Source of the DNA: Lysinibacillus telephonicus
GTDB taxonomy: Bacteria; Bacillota; Bacilli; Bacillales_A; Planococcaceae
Direction: 5' to 3'
DNA: 61,622 bases
Assembly (NCBI RefSeq): GCF_003966145.1
Contig: NZ_RXNR01000023.1
Coordinates: 1 to 61,622 of the forward strand
Shown: positions 46,925 to 57,130 of the stretch, piece by piece
How positions within the stretch are numbered: the stretch's first letter is position 1
Layout of the letters: every line of letters starts with the position of its first letter
The notes under the pieces: model-generated
The model's input: the letters and a program-made list of their open reading frames with translations, nothing else
Told to the model about the DNA's origin: nothing
Database searches by the model: none
Translations under genes and position numbers: made by a program

Positions 46925-48706
46925 TTAAACTACATATTTTTCTGCTTCAATTAACTTCTCAGCAGCTTCGCGTTTTTTCTTAATGATATTATATGGATTG
47001 CTGCGTGTTAATTTACGAAGTGCAGAAAGCGTCATTTTGCCAGCATCACCTTCAACTGAAGCAAGGATCGTTTCTTTCGCCTCTTTTTCAATTTCAGCGA
47101 ATGCTTCTTGGCAGAAAATTTCAGTATAAAGAATTTTTTGTTTAGACTTTTCTACACCGTCACGCTCAATTGCTTTCGCAGTACGAATGACTGCTGATTC
47201 CATTGCATAAAGTTGGTTTGCAATATTTGCAATGTTCACTAAAACTTCTTGCTCAGCTTCAAGCTTTGTACCAAATGCTTGTGCAGCAACTCCTGCAGCT
47301 AAAATACCAATTTTCTTTGCATTTTTAACAAGATATTTTTCTTGTGCTAATGGCTCATCACTAATTTCTTCAGGCATTAACATTAATAATTCTTCCTGTA
47401 ATTTTTGTGCTGCTTGAAGAAGAGGAAGCTCGCCTTTTAACGCTTTTTTCATAAATGTACCTGGAACGATTAAACGGTTAATTTCATTTGTTCCCTCAAA
47501 GATACGGTTAATACGTGAGTCACGGTAAATACGCTCTACCTCATATTCAGCCATAAAGCCATAACCGCCATGTAATTGAACTGCTTCATCGGCAATATAA
47601 TCAAGTGTTTCAGAGCCAAATACTTTTGCGATTGAACATTCAATAGCATATTCTGCAATTGCAGCAGCAATTGCTCTACCGTCTTTTTGTTCTTCAGGCG
47701 ACAATTGGCTTAAACGATCTTCAAAATATCCAACTGTTCGGTAATTTAAAGACTCTGAAGCATATAGATGTGAAGCCATTGTTGCAAGCTTTTCTTTAGT
47801 TAAGTTAAAGCTTGAAATCGGCGTCTTAAATTGTTGGCGTTGATTTGTATATGCAGCAGCAAGTTCAAAAGTACGTTTTGATGCCCCAACTGTACCAACA
47901 CCTAATTTATAACGACCGATGTTTAAAATGTTGAAAGCAATTACATGACCACGTCCAACTTCACCAAGCAAATTTTCAACCGGCACTTGGGCATCTTGTA
48001 AAATTAATGTACGTGTAGAGGATGATTTAATCCCCATTTTCTTTTCCTCAGCACCTACTGAAACGCCTGGGAATGTACGTTCAACAATGAAAGCAGAGAA
48101 TTTATCGCCATCAATTTTTGCATACACTACAAAAACATCTGCAAATCCTGCGTTTGTAATCCATTGTTTTTCACCATTTAAAATGTAATGCGTACCCGCT
48201 TCATTTAATTTTGCCACCGTTTTTGCGCCTAAAGCATCTGAACCTGAGCCTGGTTCTGTTAATGCATAAGCAGCAATCAATTCACCTGATGCAAGCTTCG
48301 GTAAATATTTGGACTTTTGTTCATGGTTACCGAATAATACGATTGGCAATGACCCAATACCAACATGAGCACCATGAGTAATAGAGAATCCACCTGCTGG
48401 CGACATTTTCTCTGCAATTAGTGCTGATGAAATTTTATCTAAACCAAGCCCTTCATACTCTTCTGGCACATCTGCAGCAAGTAATCCTAGCTCACCAGCT
48501 TTTTTCAACAAACGTACTGAATGCTCAAATTCATGATTTTCTAGATTTTCAACTACAGGTTTTACTTCTGTTTCAACGTATTCGGCTGTAGTCTGAGCAA
48601 TCATTTTTTGCTCATCAGTAAAATCCTCTGGTGTAATTACTCGCTCTAAATCAACGTCTTCAATTAAAAAACTGCCGCCTTTAATAATATTTGTTGTTTG
48701 AACCAT
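46925..48706 (-). CDS. fadE: Acyl-CoA dehydrogenase
   Basis: 593 residues, longer than the usual ~380 because of a C-terminal extension typical of the YusJ/VLCAD-like group. Motifs YALTEPGSGSDA, WITNAGFADVFVVYAK and HGGYGFMAEYEVERIYRD are present. FAD enzyme of the first beta-oxidation step. Third gene of fadN-fadA-fadE. Confidence 0.94.
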   Translation of the reverse strand: MVQTTNIIKGGSFLIEDVDLERVITPEDFTDEQKMIAQTTAEYVETEVKPVVENLENHEFEHSVRLLKKAGELGLLAADVPEEYEGLGLDKISSALIAEKMSPAGGFSITHGAHVGIGSLPIVLFGNHEQKSKYLPKLASGELIAAYALTEPGSGSDALGAKTVAKLNEAGTHYILNGEKQWITNAGFADVFVVYAKIDGDKFSAFIVERTFPGVSVGAEEKKMGIKSSSTRTLILQDAQVPVENLLGEVGRGHVIAFNILNIGRYKLGVGTVGASKRTFELAAAYTNQRQQFKTPISSFNLTKEKLATMASHLYASESLNYRTVGYFEDRLSQLSPEEQKDGRAIAAAIAEYAIECSIAKVFGSETLDYIADEAVQLHGGYGFMAEYEVERIYRDSRINRIFEGTNEINRLIVPGTFMKKALKGELPLLQAAQKLQEELLMLMPEEISDEPLAQEKYLVKNAKKIGILAAGVAAQAFGTKLEAEQEVLVNIANIANQLYAMESAVIRTAKAIERDGVEKSKQKILYTEIFCQEAFAEIEKEAKETILASVEGDAGKMTLSALRKLTRSNPYNIIKKKREAAEKLIEAEKYVV

Positions 48707-48860
48707 TCATAATTCCTCCCCTTTAATTTAGTAGTAAAAGATATTTTAAGTGATAGTAAATTTTTACTCTTTCAAAAGATTTATAGAAAAGCTTTAAGCA
48801 AAATCATTTCGGAGGCAACGGTAGATTTTATTGCTTAAAGCCAATCCCCGAATAGAATTT

Positions 48861-50033
48861 TTATAATACTTCAAATACCCCAGCAGCGCCCATTCCGCCG
48901 CCAATACACATCGTTACAACACCATACTTTTTACCTTGACGTTTTAACTCGTGAATGAGTTTTAAAGTAAGAATGGCACCTGTTGCACCTAGAGGGTGGC
49001 CTAATGCAATAGCTCCCCCATTGACATTCACTTTATCCATGTCAATTCCTAAATGACGGACAACTTGGATTGATTGAGATGCAAATGCTTCATTTAACTC
49101 CCATAAGTCAATTTCTTCTAGAGAAAGACCAGCAATTTTTAGTGCTTTTGGAACTGCTTCAATCGGTCCAATCCCCATTACTTCAGGTGGAACTCCTCCA
49201 ACAGCAAAGCCTAAAAATTTTGCCATAGGTTTTAGTCCTTGCGCCTCTGCTTCTTCCCGATCCATAACGAGTACCGCCGCTGCTCCATCGGATGTTTGAG
49301 AGGAGTTGCCTGCTGTTACAGACCCTTTCACATTAAAAGCGGGACGCAATTTTGCTAGCCCTTCTATTGAAGTATCTAGTCTCACACCTTCATCTGTGTC
49401 GAATATAAAAGTTTTCTTTTGAAGCTTGTTATTGTCATCAACATAATGCTGTACAACCTCAATAGGAACAATTTCTTCTTTAAACTTGCCCTCTTTTATG
49501 GCGTTTGCTGCAAGTTGGTGTGATCTTAGTGCAAATGCATCTTGATCTTCCCTGCTAACCTCGTAACGATTTGCAACTTCTTCAGCGGTATGCCCCATAC
49601 TCATATAGTATTGTGGAGCTTCTTCTGCTAATTTCGGATTTAAACGAACCGTATTGCCAGTCATCGGAATCATACTCATTGACTCCACACCACCTGCTAA
49701 AATAGCTTTCGAATGACCTAGCATGACACGTTCTGCTGCATAAGCGATAGCTTGTAATCCTGAAGAGCAGAAACGATTTATTGTAATTGCTGGTGTTGTA
49801 TCTGGTAGACCCGCTAATGCACCAATATTTCTTGCGATATTCATCCCTTGTTCTGCTTCTGGCATTGCACAGCCCATAATTAGATCATCTATTTGCCCTT
49901 CATAGCCTGCTCTTTTTAAAGTTTCTTTCACTACAACTGCACCGAAATCATCGGGACGTACAGTTGCTAAAGAACCTTTCTTAGCTTTGCCAATTGGTGT
50001 TCGTGCACCTGCTACAATTACGGCTTCACGCAT
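48861..50033 (-). CDS. fadA: 3-ketoacyl-CoA thiolase
   Basis: 390 residues. Acyl-enzyme cysteine C89 in [18 protein letters not shown] histidine region and the second catalytic cysteine in CIGGGMGA. Last step of beta-oxidation. Starts 51 bases after fadN. Confidence 0.95.
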   Translation of the reverse strand: MREAVIVAGARTPIGKAKKGSLATVRPDDFGAVVVKETLKRAGYEGQIDDLIMGCAMPEAEQGMNIARNIGALAGLPDTTPAITINRFCSSGLQAIAYAAERVMLGHSKAILAGGVESMSMIPMTGNTVRLNPKLAEEAPQYYMSMGHTAEEVANRYEVSREDQDAFALRSHQLAANAIKEGKFKEEIVPIEVVQHYVDDNNKLQKKTFIFDTDEGVRLDTSIEGLAKLRPAFNVKGSVTAGNSSQTSDGAAAVLVMDREEAEAQGLKPMAKFLGFAVGGVPPEVMGIGPIEAVPKALKIAGLSLEEIDLWELNEAFASQSIQVVRHLGIDMDKVNVNGGAIALGHPLGATGAILTLKLIHELKRQGKKYGVVTMCIGGGMGAAGVFEVL

Positions 50034-50084
50034 GTTGATATATCCCCCTTATCGATTGCTTTTACAATTACATAAAAGCGAATT

Positions 50085-52469
50085 TTAGTTGCGTAATGGC
50101 TTACCTTTTACTAACATGTGCTGCATACGCTGCTGTGATTTTGGATCCGCTACAAGTTGTAAAAACGCTTCACGTTCCAGGTTTAGCAAATATTCCTCTG
50201 TTACTTCTGTTCCGTATGGTACTAAACCACCTGCAATAACATAAGCAAGTTTTTTCGCAATTTTTAAATCATGCTCACTAATATAGCCTGATTGGAACAT
50301 ACCTTGTGCCCCTAGCAGCAATGTTGCATAGCCTGGAGCTCCTACTACTTTTATTTTCTTTGGAATCGGCGCTGTATATCCTGCTTCATAAAGAGCTAGG
50401 GCAACTTGTTTTGCGTCATATATTAAGTGATCTGGATTCACTGAAATGCCGTCAGCAAAGTTTAAGAAATTATTTTCTCTTGCTTCTTCACCTGAAGTAG
50501 AAACTTTTGCAAGGGCAATTGTTTCAAATACTTTATTTGCAATTGCTTGATAATCAATCTCTACTCCATTTGGCAAACCTTTTAGGAATTTTTCATAAAG
50601 TCCTAGGTTACCGCCGCCACCAGGAATCAATCCAACACCTACTTCAACTAATCCCATATATGTTTCAGCCGATGCTTGGATATGTGAAGCCGGTAAACAA
50701 ACCTCTGATCCTCCACCCAATGTCATGCCAAAAGGTGCTGCAACGACAGGCTTTTTACAATATTTAATACGACGCATCGCTTTTTGGAACGCCCGAATTG
50801 TAAAGTCCAACTCAAAAATATTATCATCCTGAGCTTCCATTAAAATCATGCCAAGGTTTGCTCCAACGCAGAAGTTTTTACCTTGGTTTCCGATCACAAG
50901 CCCTTTATAGTTCGCTTCTACTTCATCGATAGCGAAATTTATCATTTGGACAATATCTAGACCGATTGCATTGGATTTTGAATGAAATTCTAATAAAGCA
51001 ATGCCATCTCCTAAATCTATTAAGCTAGCACCAGAATTTGATTTAATAACACCATGTTTTTTCTTATAACGCTTTAAATCAATTACTTTTTCATTTACTG
51101 GTACTTTTTCATATTGAGAGCCATTATAAAATGCTAAATCTCCATCGATTTCTGAATAAAAGGTTTCATAGCCTTTTGCCAATAATTCTTTTACAAAAGC
51201 AGGTACTTCTCTGCCCTCAGATTCCATCTTTTCTACTGATTGCTTAACACCGATTGCATCCCATAGCTCAAATGGCCCCTGTGTCCAACCGAATCCCCAT
51301 TTCATTGCATTATCAATTTCTACGATATTATCAGCAATAATGCCTGTTAACTCTGCTGAATAAATTAATGTAGGGGCAAATATATTCCATAAAAGCTCCC
51401 CAACACGATCATTTGCATACACTAGAGTCTTCACTTTATTTGATAGACCTTTTGTTTGCTTCGCCATTTCAATAGATGGTGATTGTAATTTTTTCACCGG
51501 TACATACTCGAATGAAGCTGGGGCGATCTCAAAAATTTCTTTTCCTTTTTTAACAAAGAAACCTTGACCTGATTTTGCACCTAGCCAGCCGTTTTCAACC
51601 ATCTTTTTCATAAACTCAGGAACTTCAAAAACTTTTTGTTCTTCACCTGTTGTTTGATCATACACTGTCTTTGCAACATGAACGAAAGTATCTAGACCAA
51701 CAACATCTAAAGTTCTAAAAGTTGCTGACTTAGGTCTACCAATTAGTGGACCAGTTACAGAATCTACTTCACCAACTGAGTAACCACGTTCCAGCATTTC
51801 ACGAAGAGTTACAAGTAAACCATATGTTCCAATTCGATTCGCTACAAAGTTTGGTGTATCTTTTCCAATAACTACCCCCTTACCTAACACATCCTCAGCA
51901 AAGGTTTTCATGAAAGAAACAACTTCCGGCAACGTTTGCTCCGTTGGAATTACTTCTAATAATTTTAAATAGCGTGGTGGGTTAAAGAAGTGTGTTCCTA
52001 AGAAATGTTTTTGAAAATCTTCTGAACGCCCCTTTACCATCTCATTGACACTTATACCAGAAGTATTTGAGCTAACAATCGTCCCTGGTTTTCGAACCGC
52101 ATCTACTCTTTCAAATAAATTTTGCTTTACTTCCAAGTTTTCGACTACAACTTCAATAATCCAGTCTACGTCTTTTAGTTTTTCTAAATCATCCTCTAAA
52201 TTCCCAACAGTAAGCAAAGCTAAGTTTTGGTTTGAAGTAAGTGGTGCAGGCTTATGTTTTAATAATTTTTGAACAGCTGAACTTGCAAAACGATTACGAA
52301 CTACGGCGTGATCTAATGTTAAGCCTTTTGCTTCCTCATCCTTTGTCAATTCCTTTGGCACAATGTCTAAAATTAATGTTGGAATTCCGATATTTGCTAG
52401 ATGTGCAGCAATACCTGAACCCATAACCCCCGAGCCTAGTACGGCTGCTTTTTGAATGTTGTAAGTCAT
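50085..52469 (-). CDS. fadN: 3-hydroxyacyl-CoA dehydrogenase / enoyl-CoA hydratase fusion
   Basis: 794 residues. The N-terminal part is an NAD-binding 3-hydroxyacyl-CoA dehydrogenase (LGSGVMGSGIAAHLA); the C-terminal part is an enoyl-CoA hydratase-like domain (GGGSEVCLPA, GVGLIPGGGG). This order is the FadN/YusL type, opposite to E. coli FadB. The frame extends to 52487, but ATG at 52469 follows GGGGGA. First gene of the operon; FadR operator just upstream. Confidence 0.95.
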   Translation of the reverse strand: MTYNIQKAAVLGSGVMGSGIAAHLANIGIPTLILDIVPKELTKDEEAKGLTLDHAVVRNRFASSAVQKLLKHKPAPLTSNQNLALLTVGNLEDDLEKLKDVDWIIEVVVENLEVKQNLFERVDAVRKPGTIVSSNTSGISVNEMVKGRSEDFQKHFLGTHFFNPPRYLKLLEVIPTEQTLPEVVSFMKTFAEDVLGKGVVIGKDTPNFVANRIGTYGLLVTLREMLERGYSVGEVDSVTGPLIGRPKSATFRTLDVVGLDTFVHVAKTVYDQTTGEEQKVFEVPEFMKKMVENGWLGAKSGQGFFVKKGKEIFEIAPASFEYVPVKKLQSPSIEMAKQTKGLSNKVKTLVYANDRVGELLWNIFAPTLIYSAELTGIIADNIVEIDNAMKWGFGWTQGPFELWDAIGVKQSVEKMESEGREVPAFVKELLAKGYETFYSEIDGDLAFYNGSQYEKVPVNEKVIDLKRYKKKHGVIKSNSGASLIDLGDGIALLEFHSKSNAIGLDIVQMINFAIDEVEANYKGLVIGNQGKNFCVGANLGMILMEAQDDNIFELDFTIRAFQKAMRRIKYCKKPVVAAPFGMTLGGGSEVCLPASHIQASAETYMGLVEVGVGLIPGGGGNLGLYEKFLKGLPNGVEIDYQAIANKVFETIALAKVSTSGEEARENNFLNFADGISVNPDHLIYDAKQVALALYEAGYTAPIPKKIKVVGAPGYATLLLGAQGMFQSGYISEHDLKIAKKLAYVIAGGLVPYGTEVTEEYLLNLEREAFLQLVADPKSQQRMQHMLVKGKPLRN

Positions 52470-52492
52470 AAGCATCCCCCTTATCAATTACT

Positions 52493-52510
52493 TGAATGAA
52501 TACTCATTCA
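52493..52510. promoter_or_regulatory. FadR operator of the fad operon
   Basis: TGAATGAATACTCATTCA matches the Bacillus FadR consensus TGAATGAnTAnTCATTCA exactly. It lies 24 bases upstream of the fadN start. FadR represses until long-chain acyl-CoA is present. Confidence 0.9.
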
Positions 52511-52666
52511 TTTTATGTTTAAAAAAAATAACTTCGAAGAAAATAAAAGTTTTAAACAGTTTTTCTGTTCTTAGTGTAGTTGATTTTGTCAATTTTAGCA
52601 ATAATTTATTTTCAATTTTCTAAAAATAAATTAGTAGTTTTAATGATTTAATAGCTTTATAACTAT

Positions 52667-52684
52667 TTTATGAACAGTCATTCA
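52667..52684. promoter_or_regulatory. Degenerate second FadR-like site
   Basis: TTTATGAACAGTCATTCA keeps the whole right half of the FadR site and 13 of 16 defined positions. It is 66 bases upstream of the divergent thioredoxin-like gene and 198 bases from fadN. Confidence 0.4.
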
Positions 52685-52749
52685 TTAAGTCAAATTACTT
52701 TTCAAAATTTATAAAATGTGTAAACTACATGTAAGGAGTGTGATTATTA

Positions 52750-53067
52750 ATGAAAGAAATTACTACAGAACAACAATTTAATGAAATTATTGGTACGGAG
52801 AAGTCTGTTATCGTAAAATTTTTCGCTGGCTGGTGCCCTGATTGTACACGTATGAACATGTTCATCGATCCAATTATCGAGGAATATAACCAATACGACT
52901 GGTATGAAATTAATCGCGATGAGTTTCCAGAACTTGCAGAAAAATACCAAGTAATGGGGATTCCAAGTTTATTAATCTTTAAAAATGGAGAAAAGTTAGC
53001 TCACTTGCACAGTGCAAACGCTAAATCTCCAGAGCAAGTAATTGAGTTTTTAACTGCACAAGCGTAA
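52750..53067 (+). CDS. ytpP: Thioredoxin-like protein YtpP
   Basis: 105 residues, thioredoxin fold. Active site CPDC in FFAGWCPDCTRM (residues ~31-34) and the cis-proline segment MGIPSLLIF. Probably a thiol reductase. AAGGAGTG precedes the ATG. Divergent from fadN. Confidence 0.85.
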   Translation: MKEITTEQQFNEIIGTEKSVIVKFFAGWCPDCTRMNMFIDPIIEEYNQYDWYEINRDEFPELAEKYQVMGIPSLLIFKNGEKLAHLHSANAKSPEQVIEFLTAQA

Positions 53068-53112
53068 GACTTAAAAAAGTCTGGTTCTTTACCACAATTA
53101 AATATCTTATAT

Positions 53113-53143
53113 AATCTGCTCATTTTTTAGTAATGAGCAGATT
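53113..53143 (+). terminator. Terminator of ytpP
   Basis: AATCTGCTCAT / ATGAGCAGATT with a 9-base loop, followed by TTTAATT. Its stem resembles the gltBD terminator (CTGCTCAT / ATGAGCAG) at 29846-29874. Confidence 0.8.
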
Positions 53144-53250
53144 TTTAATTACTTTAACTTTTCGTTATCTTTTATAGGAAAGTATTTTGTGTAAGCGCAG
53201 TTCACAATTTAAGTGGACTTCTAATTCCTCTAAGTACAATCCCCGCTCCT

Positions 53251-53961
53251 CTAGCGGGTTGTAATGTTATCATTCACATTTAAAATTCTAAATAATTCAT
53301 CTAGTTTATTAATTTCATATGTAGGAATTACGTTAATATGATTATCTTTCTTTTTTAAGTTTACCCAGCATGTATCAATACCTGCTCTAAATCCTCCTGT
53401 AATATCCGCGCTCAATGAATCCCCAATAATTAATGTACTTTCAAGTTGAATGTCGCCAATTTTTGAAAATACATAATCAAAAAACTCCTTCATTGGTTTT
53501 TGATAATTTGTATCCTCTGAAACAAATATATTTTTAAAATATGGATATAAACCCGAATCATTCAATCTTTTATATTGAGTTTTAGATTCTCCATTTGTGA
53601 CAACATATAAATCAAACTGTTGAGAAAGCCGTTTAACTAATTCAATAGCTCCATCCACTAGATGATGACCTTCAGCTAAATATTTCCGATAGTTTTTTTC
53701 TAATGCGGCTCCATCTACTTGTTTGCCGTATTGTTCAAATAGAAGAGAAAAGCGAGTATTAACTACTTCATCCCTTTCCATCTCTCCATCCTCATAGGCT
53801 TTCCACAATCGGCTATTGAGCTTTTTATATTGCTCTTTAATTTCCGGTGTTAATGTTATTTGCTGGTCCTTAAATAAATTAATTAACGCCTCTTCTTCAG
53901 TTGCACCAAAATCTAATAAAGTATCATCCAAATCGAATAATAAAGTTCTATAGTGTTTCAA
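53251..53961 (-). CDS. HAD-superfamily hydrolase, YjjG/YfnB-type noncanonical pyrimidine nucleotidase
   Basis: 236 residues. Motif I DLDDTLLDF, motif II VVTNGESKTQYKRL, motif III/IV IIGDSLSADITGG. This matches house-cleaning nucleotidases that remove modified pyrimidine monophosphates. A TTG at 53976 opens the frame but lies in the ribosome binding site GGAGGTG; TTG at 53961 is preferred and gives MKHYRTLLFDLDDTL. A small GC-rich dyad (CCCGCT / AGCGGG) spans the stop codon. Confidence 0.85.
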   Translation of the reverse strand: MKHYRTLLFDLDDTLLDFGATEEEALINLFKDQQITLTPEIKEQYKKLNSRLWKAYEDGEMERDEVVNTRFSLLFEQYGKQVDGAALEKNYRKYLAEGHHLVDGAIELVKRLSQQFDLYVVTNGESKTQYKRLNDSGLYPYFKNIFVSEDTNYQKPMKEFFDYVFSKIGDIQLESTLIIGDSLSADITGGFRAGIDTCWVNLKKKDNHINVIPTYEINKLDELFRILNVNDNITTR

Positions 53962-54214
53962 AAAAAGCACCTCCAAATTTTACGCTCTTTCATTGAAAAA
54001 TTAACTTAATCTAGCTCTCCATAAGTCTATTTTCATAATATCATAATCAGAAAAGAGAAAGTTTATCATGAATCTAGTAGAAACAATTAGAAGAAACTCC
54101 TAAGAGTCAAGTATGATTTTTCCTTTGGATATATGCCACATGCATTCGATAAAAGACAGACCAGGGATGCTATAATGAAGAAGTTAAAAGAGATTCAATA
54201 TGGGGGTGAAAAAA

Positions 54215-54727
54215 TTGCGTGTTTTACTTCAAGTAGCCGGGATGTCACAGTACAGCAATGAGATAGACCCACAGCTTCGCAATTCAGCTTGTGGTCCAAC
54301 TACAGTTTATGTCATATTAAATTATTTACAAAGAGGCCGACAGTTTTCCGAAAATGTAAACGAACTGTATAAACTTCTTGGCGGAACAAAAATCGGCTTA
54401 TTTAAATGGAGACTTATTAAAAATTTAAGAAAATATTTAGGTCCAAAATGGAATATTGCAGGCTGTACGCTTAAAGAAGCTCTTCAGCAGCTTGACGAAG
54501 GAAATCCTGTTGCGATGAAATTTGATAAATATTTTACTTGGCAATGGAAGGCTAATCCGGCTTTTAAATATCATTGGGTACCGTTAATTGGCTATGAAAT
54601 AAGAAATAACGAGCTTTTTTTAATCCTTCATGATAACGGCGGACGGAATAGAGAAAGCCAAATTCGAACAGTGCGGTATGCCAATAATGAGAAAGTATTG
54701 AGCTTTGTAAAAATAGAGCCGAAGTAA
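54215..54727 (+). CDS. C39-like cysteine peptidase domain protein
   Basis: 170 residues counting from TTG at 54215, which follows GGGGGTG; ATG at 54200 is an alternative with a poor site. The fold resembles papain-like peptidase C39: nucleophile C26 in SACGPTT, H120 in YHWVPLIGY and D140 in LHDNGG. There is no signal peptide, so it would act in the cytoplasm; target unknown. An extended -10 TGCTATAAT lies near 54167-54174. Confidence 0.7.
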   Translation: MRVLLQVAGMSQYSNEIDPQLRNSACGPTTVYVILNYLQRGRQFSENVNELYKLLGGTKIGLFKWRLIKNLRKYLGPKWNIAGCTLKEALQQLDEGNPVAMKFDKYFTWQWKANPAFKYHWVPLIGYEIRNNELFLILHDNGGRNRESQIRTVRYANNEKVLSFVKIEPK

Positions 54728-54752
54728 ATGATAAATATCAATTACTTCGGCT
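54716..54752. terminator. Hairpin spanning the stop codon of the C39-like gene
   Basis: Perfect GAGCCGAAGTAA / TTACTTCGGCTC with a 13-base loop; the TAA in the 5' arm is the stop codon. It is followed by TTTAAG. Terminator between convergent genes. Confidence 0.65.
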
Positions 54753-54762
54753 CTTTAAGTAG

Positions 54763-55650
54763 CTATACTAAGGAATACAAGCTTCGAGCATGTTTTGCTA
54801 TAAGCTTAAATCCTTTTTGTTCAAGTTTTTCAAATGTTTCATTTGAATAATCAACGATTTGTAAGTCATGCAAATCTGCAGGAATTGGCATTTCTCTGTG
54901 TATTGTGGCTAGTTTAAGAGAAAGCTGCAACATTTCCATATAATCAGAAATTTTAGTACGCTGTGCAGGTTTTAACTCATCTAAATTGTTTAATACACCA
55001 TCTATGGAACCATATTTCTGAATGAGCTGCAGGGCTGTTTTAGGGCCGATTCCTTTTACACCCGGATAGCCGTCACTTGAATCTCCCATAAACGCCTTTA
55101 CGTCAGCAAATTGATGTGGCTCAATAACATATTCTTCTTTAAAACGCTCTTCTGTATAAACGTCATATTCTGAATAACCTTTTTTCGTAAAGGCAATTTT
55201 AGTCGTAGGGTTTAACAATTGCAATAAATCTTTATCGCCGCTTATAACTGTGATCTCCGCTTCATTTTTCCACTTTTCAATCATCGAACCAATTGTATCG
55301 TCAGCTTCCATACCAACTTCACCAAAGTTTTTCCAGCCGATCATTTCTGAAACTTCTCTTGCCATATCAAATTGTGGCAACATTTCTACTGGAGGTGCTG
55401 GTCGATTTGCCTTGTATCCGTCAAACAATTCATTGCGGAAAGTTTGAGTTCCCATATCCCAACATACTGCTAAATGTGTCGGCTTCATAATAGATTGAGC
55501 TGTCAAAACATGGCGTGCAAAACCTTGTACCCCATTCGTTGGCGTCCCATCTTCCAATCGAATAAAATGGCCCATAGCACTTGATGCGAAAAAAGAACGA
55601 AATAGCAATGCCATTCCATCAACTACTAAAAGATGTGGTTTATTTGTCAT
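54763..55650 (-). CDS. ypcP: 5'-3' exonuclease (DNA polymerase I N-terminal domain-like)
   Basis: 295 residues: flap endonuclease family with acidic metal ligands in VDGMALLFR, GMEADDTIGS, ISGDKDLLQL and MGDSSDGYPGVKGIGPKTA (helix-hairpin-helix). It would remove RNA primers or flaps. ATG at 55650 has GAGAGG at nine bases; the ATG at 55656 is too close to it. Monocistronic. Confidence 0.93.
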   Translation of the reverse strand: MTNKPHLLVVDGMALLFRSFFASSAMGHFIRLEDGTPTNGVQGFARHVLTAQSIMKPTHLAVCWDMGTQTFRNELFDGYKANRPAPPVEMLPQFDMAREVSEMIGWKNFGEVGMEADDTIGSMIEKWKNEAEITVISGDKDLLQLLNPTTKIAFTKKGYSEYDVYTEERFKEEYVIEPHQFADVKAFMGDSSDGYPGVKGIGPKTALQLIQKYGSIDGVLNNLDELKPAQRTKISDYMEMLQLSLKLATIHREMPIPADLHDLQIVDYSNETFEKLEQKGFKLIAKHARSLYSLV

Positions 55651-55752
55651 TTTCATAATCCTCTCTAATTCTAGTCCTATTATTATAACATCTCTAAATT
55701 AGAAATGATGGTAAAGGTACTTATAAATAATTGGAAACAATTAAAGAGTTCA

Positions 55753-56499
55753 TTATTTTTTCAGTTTATATGTTCTACCTGTCAAACTATTTATTTGCAG
55801 CAGTATATTACTAAAGCGGGATTTCGTTATATATCCTGAATAAACATTGACAACATTTCCCCCAAAGTTTTCATTTAAATCCTTGAGCAAGCTGATGTCT
55901 CGTAAATCCCCAAAATCATAAACTTTATAACCTAAGCGCTGAAATCGCTTCATATTTTCCCAGCAAAGGTAATAGTATGCATTTTTAAAAGCTTCATTTT
56001 CTTCTTGTAAAGACTGGCCTGTCGTATATAAAGACATGACATTTTGTCCATCTACAGCATAAACACGATAACATAAAGTATTGTTATCATCGGTTACCTT
56101 CGTTATTATAAGTCCATTTTTATCTCGAAGAAGTATTAATGTCTGTAAAGCGTAGCGGTTTATTTTTTGTATTTTGTTTTGTGCAGCATAAACATTATAA
56201 AACCGTTGAAACTCAATAATTTGATCATTGGAAGGTTGTTGGATGATTGAAACAGCCCAATCATTCGCTTTGATGTTTTGTATTACATTCTTTATAGTGG
56301 AAGACATCTCTGCAAACAATAATTGTTCATTTTTTCTTAAATCAATGTGGATAGTTTGCTGTTTTTGGAGCTGACGACTAGGCTTTAGTCGATGTGTATA
56401 ATTAATTACTTTCGGTACATACCGACTTTCACTCTTTAGTTCATAAAAAAATACTTCGTTAAAAGGCAATGCAAGAAACTTTCTACTTATTTGCAACAT
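55753..56499 (-). CDS. Putative GNAT/FemAB-like acyltransferase
   Basis: 248 residues. The C-terminal half (~110-235) resembles the Acetyltransf_6/FemAB-like fold: YRVYAVDGQNVMSLYTTG, KNAYYYLCWENMKRFQRLGYKVYDFGDL. No signal or membrane segment. Such proteins transfer amino acids or acetyl groups to cell-wall precursors or sugars; I cannot name the substrate. AAAGGAGTG precedes the ATG. Confidence 0.55.
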   Translation of the reverse strand: MLQISRKFLALPFNEVFFYELKSESRYVPKVINYTHRLKPSRQLQKQQTIHIDLRKNEQLLFAEMSSTIKNVIQNIKANDWAVSIIQQPSNDQIIEFQRFYNVYAAQNKIQKINRYALQTLILLRDKNGLIITKVTDDNNTLCYRVYAVDGQNVMSLYTTGQSLQEENEAFKNAYYYLCWENMKRFQRLGYKVYDFGDLRDISLLKDLNENFGGNVVNVYSGYITKSRFSNILLQINSLTGRTYKLKK

Positions 56500-56931
56500 T
56501 AATTACACTCCTTTGTTTTCTATTTTTTTCTATTAGTGAAAGCTTTTAAAATCTATGGCTTTATACTTTTCTATATTATTTATTGATTAGAAATATACTT
56601 AATTTCAAAAAAGTTATTTTAAATAATTGCACAAATATGTAAGTTGGTAAAAATAAGTATTATATTTTAATAACAAAAATAGCAGTCATATTACCTGGGA
56701 AATATTTAATGTATTGAAAGAACAATATTTAACGGACTCAAATAATAGCTATTATATTTAGCAATATAATGAAAATATTCTTCAAGAATATCATTACCAT
56801 TATTTACTAACTTTTATACTCATTAATAAAATTTATAATGATGTATTGCAATTGCTTTTTTTCAATATACTTTTTGGATAATTAATCGCATTGTCATCTG
56901 TTACAAAATGGAAGTTTTAGTGGTTGAATGG
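56500..56931. other. Non-coding AT-rich gap upstream of the toxin locus
   Basis: About 430 bases with no supported gene. Several imperfect A/T dyads; nothing I can assign. Confidence 0.6.
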
Positions 56932-56937
56932 TATAAT
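56932..56937 (+). promoter_or_regulatory. -10 box of the type I toxin mRNA
   Basis: TATAAT within TGGTATAAT, an extended -10. The -35 (TGGAAG, 17 bases upstream) is weak. Predicted mRNA start near 56944, leaving an untranslated leader of almost 90 bases. Confidence 0.6.
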
Positions 56938-56985
56938 GAAGTTGTAGCAAAACTGAGGTTTCGAGGGTGGTTGGCACATCTTTTG

Positions 56986-57019
56986 CTTTCCAATTAACTC
57001 ACAACTTGTGAGCGGAAAG
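56986..57019 (+). promoter_or_regulatory. 5' leader hairpin sequestering the toxin ribosome binding site
   Basis: CTTTCC (56986-56991) pairs with GGAAAG (57014-57019), which is part of the Shine-Dalgarno GGAAAGGAG; an inner perfect CTCACAA / TTGTGAG stem stabilises it. The full-length mRNA would be translated poorly, as is typical for type I toxins. Confidence 0.7.
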
Positions 57020-57031
57020 GAGATGATGCCG

Positions 57032-57130
57032 ATGATGACAGTTTATGAAGTGTTGATAATTTCTATAAGTTTTTCATCGCTTGTAGTTGCAATACTTTCG
57101 CTGTCGTTTACTTTTTCAAAGAGAAAGTAA
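57032..57130 (+). CDS. Putative holin-like type I toxin peptide
   Basis: 32-residue peptide: MMTVYEVLIISISFSSLVVA is followed by a hydrophobic stretch and ends FTFSKRK. One membrane helix with a short basic tail matches the Hol_Tox/TxpA-like type I toxins of Firmicutes. ATGs at 57023, 57026 and 57035 share the frame; 57032 is nine bases from GGAAAGGAG. It would insert into the membrane when translated without its antisense RNA. Confidence 0.8.
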   Translation: MMTVYEVLIISISFSSLVVAILSLSFTFSKRK

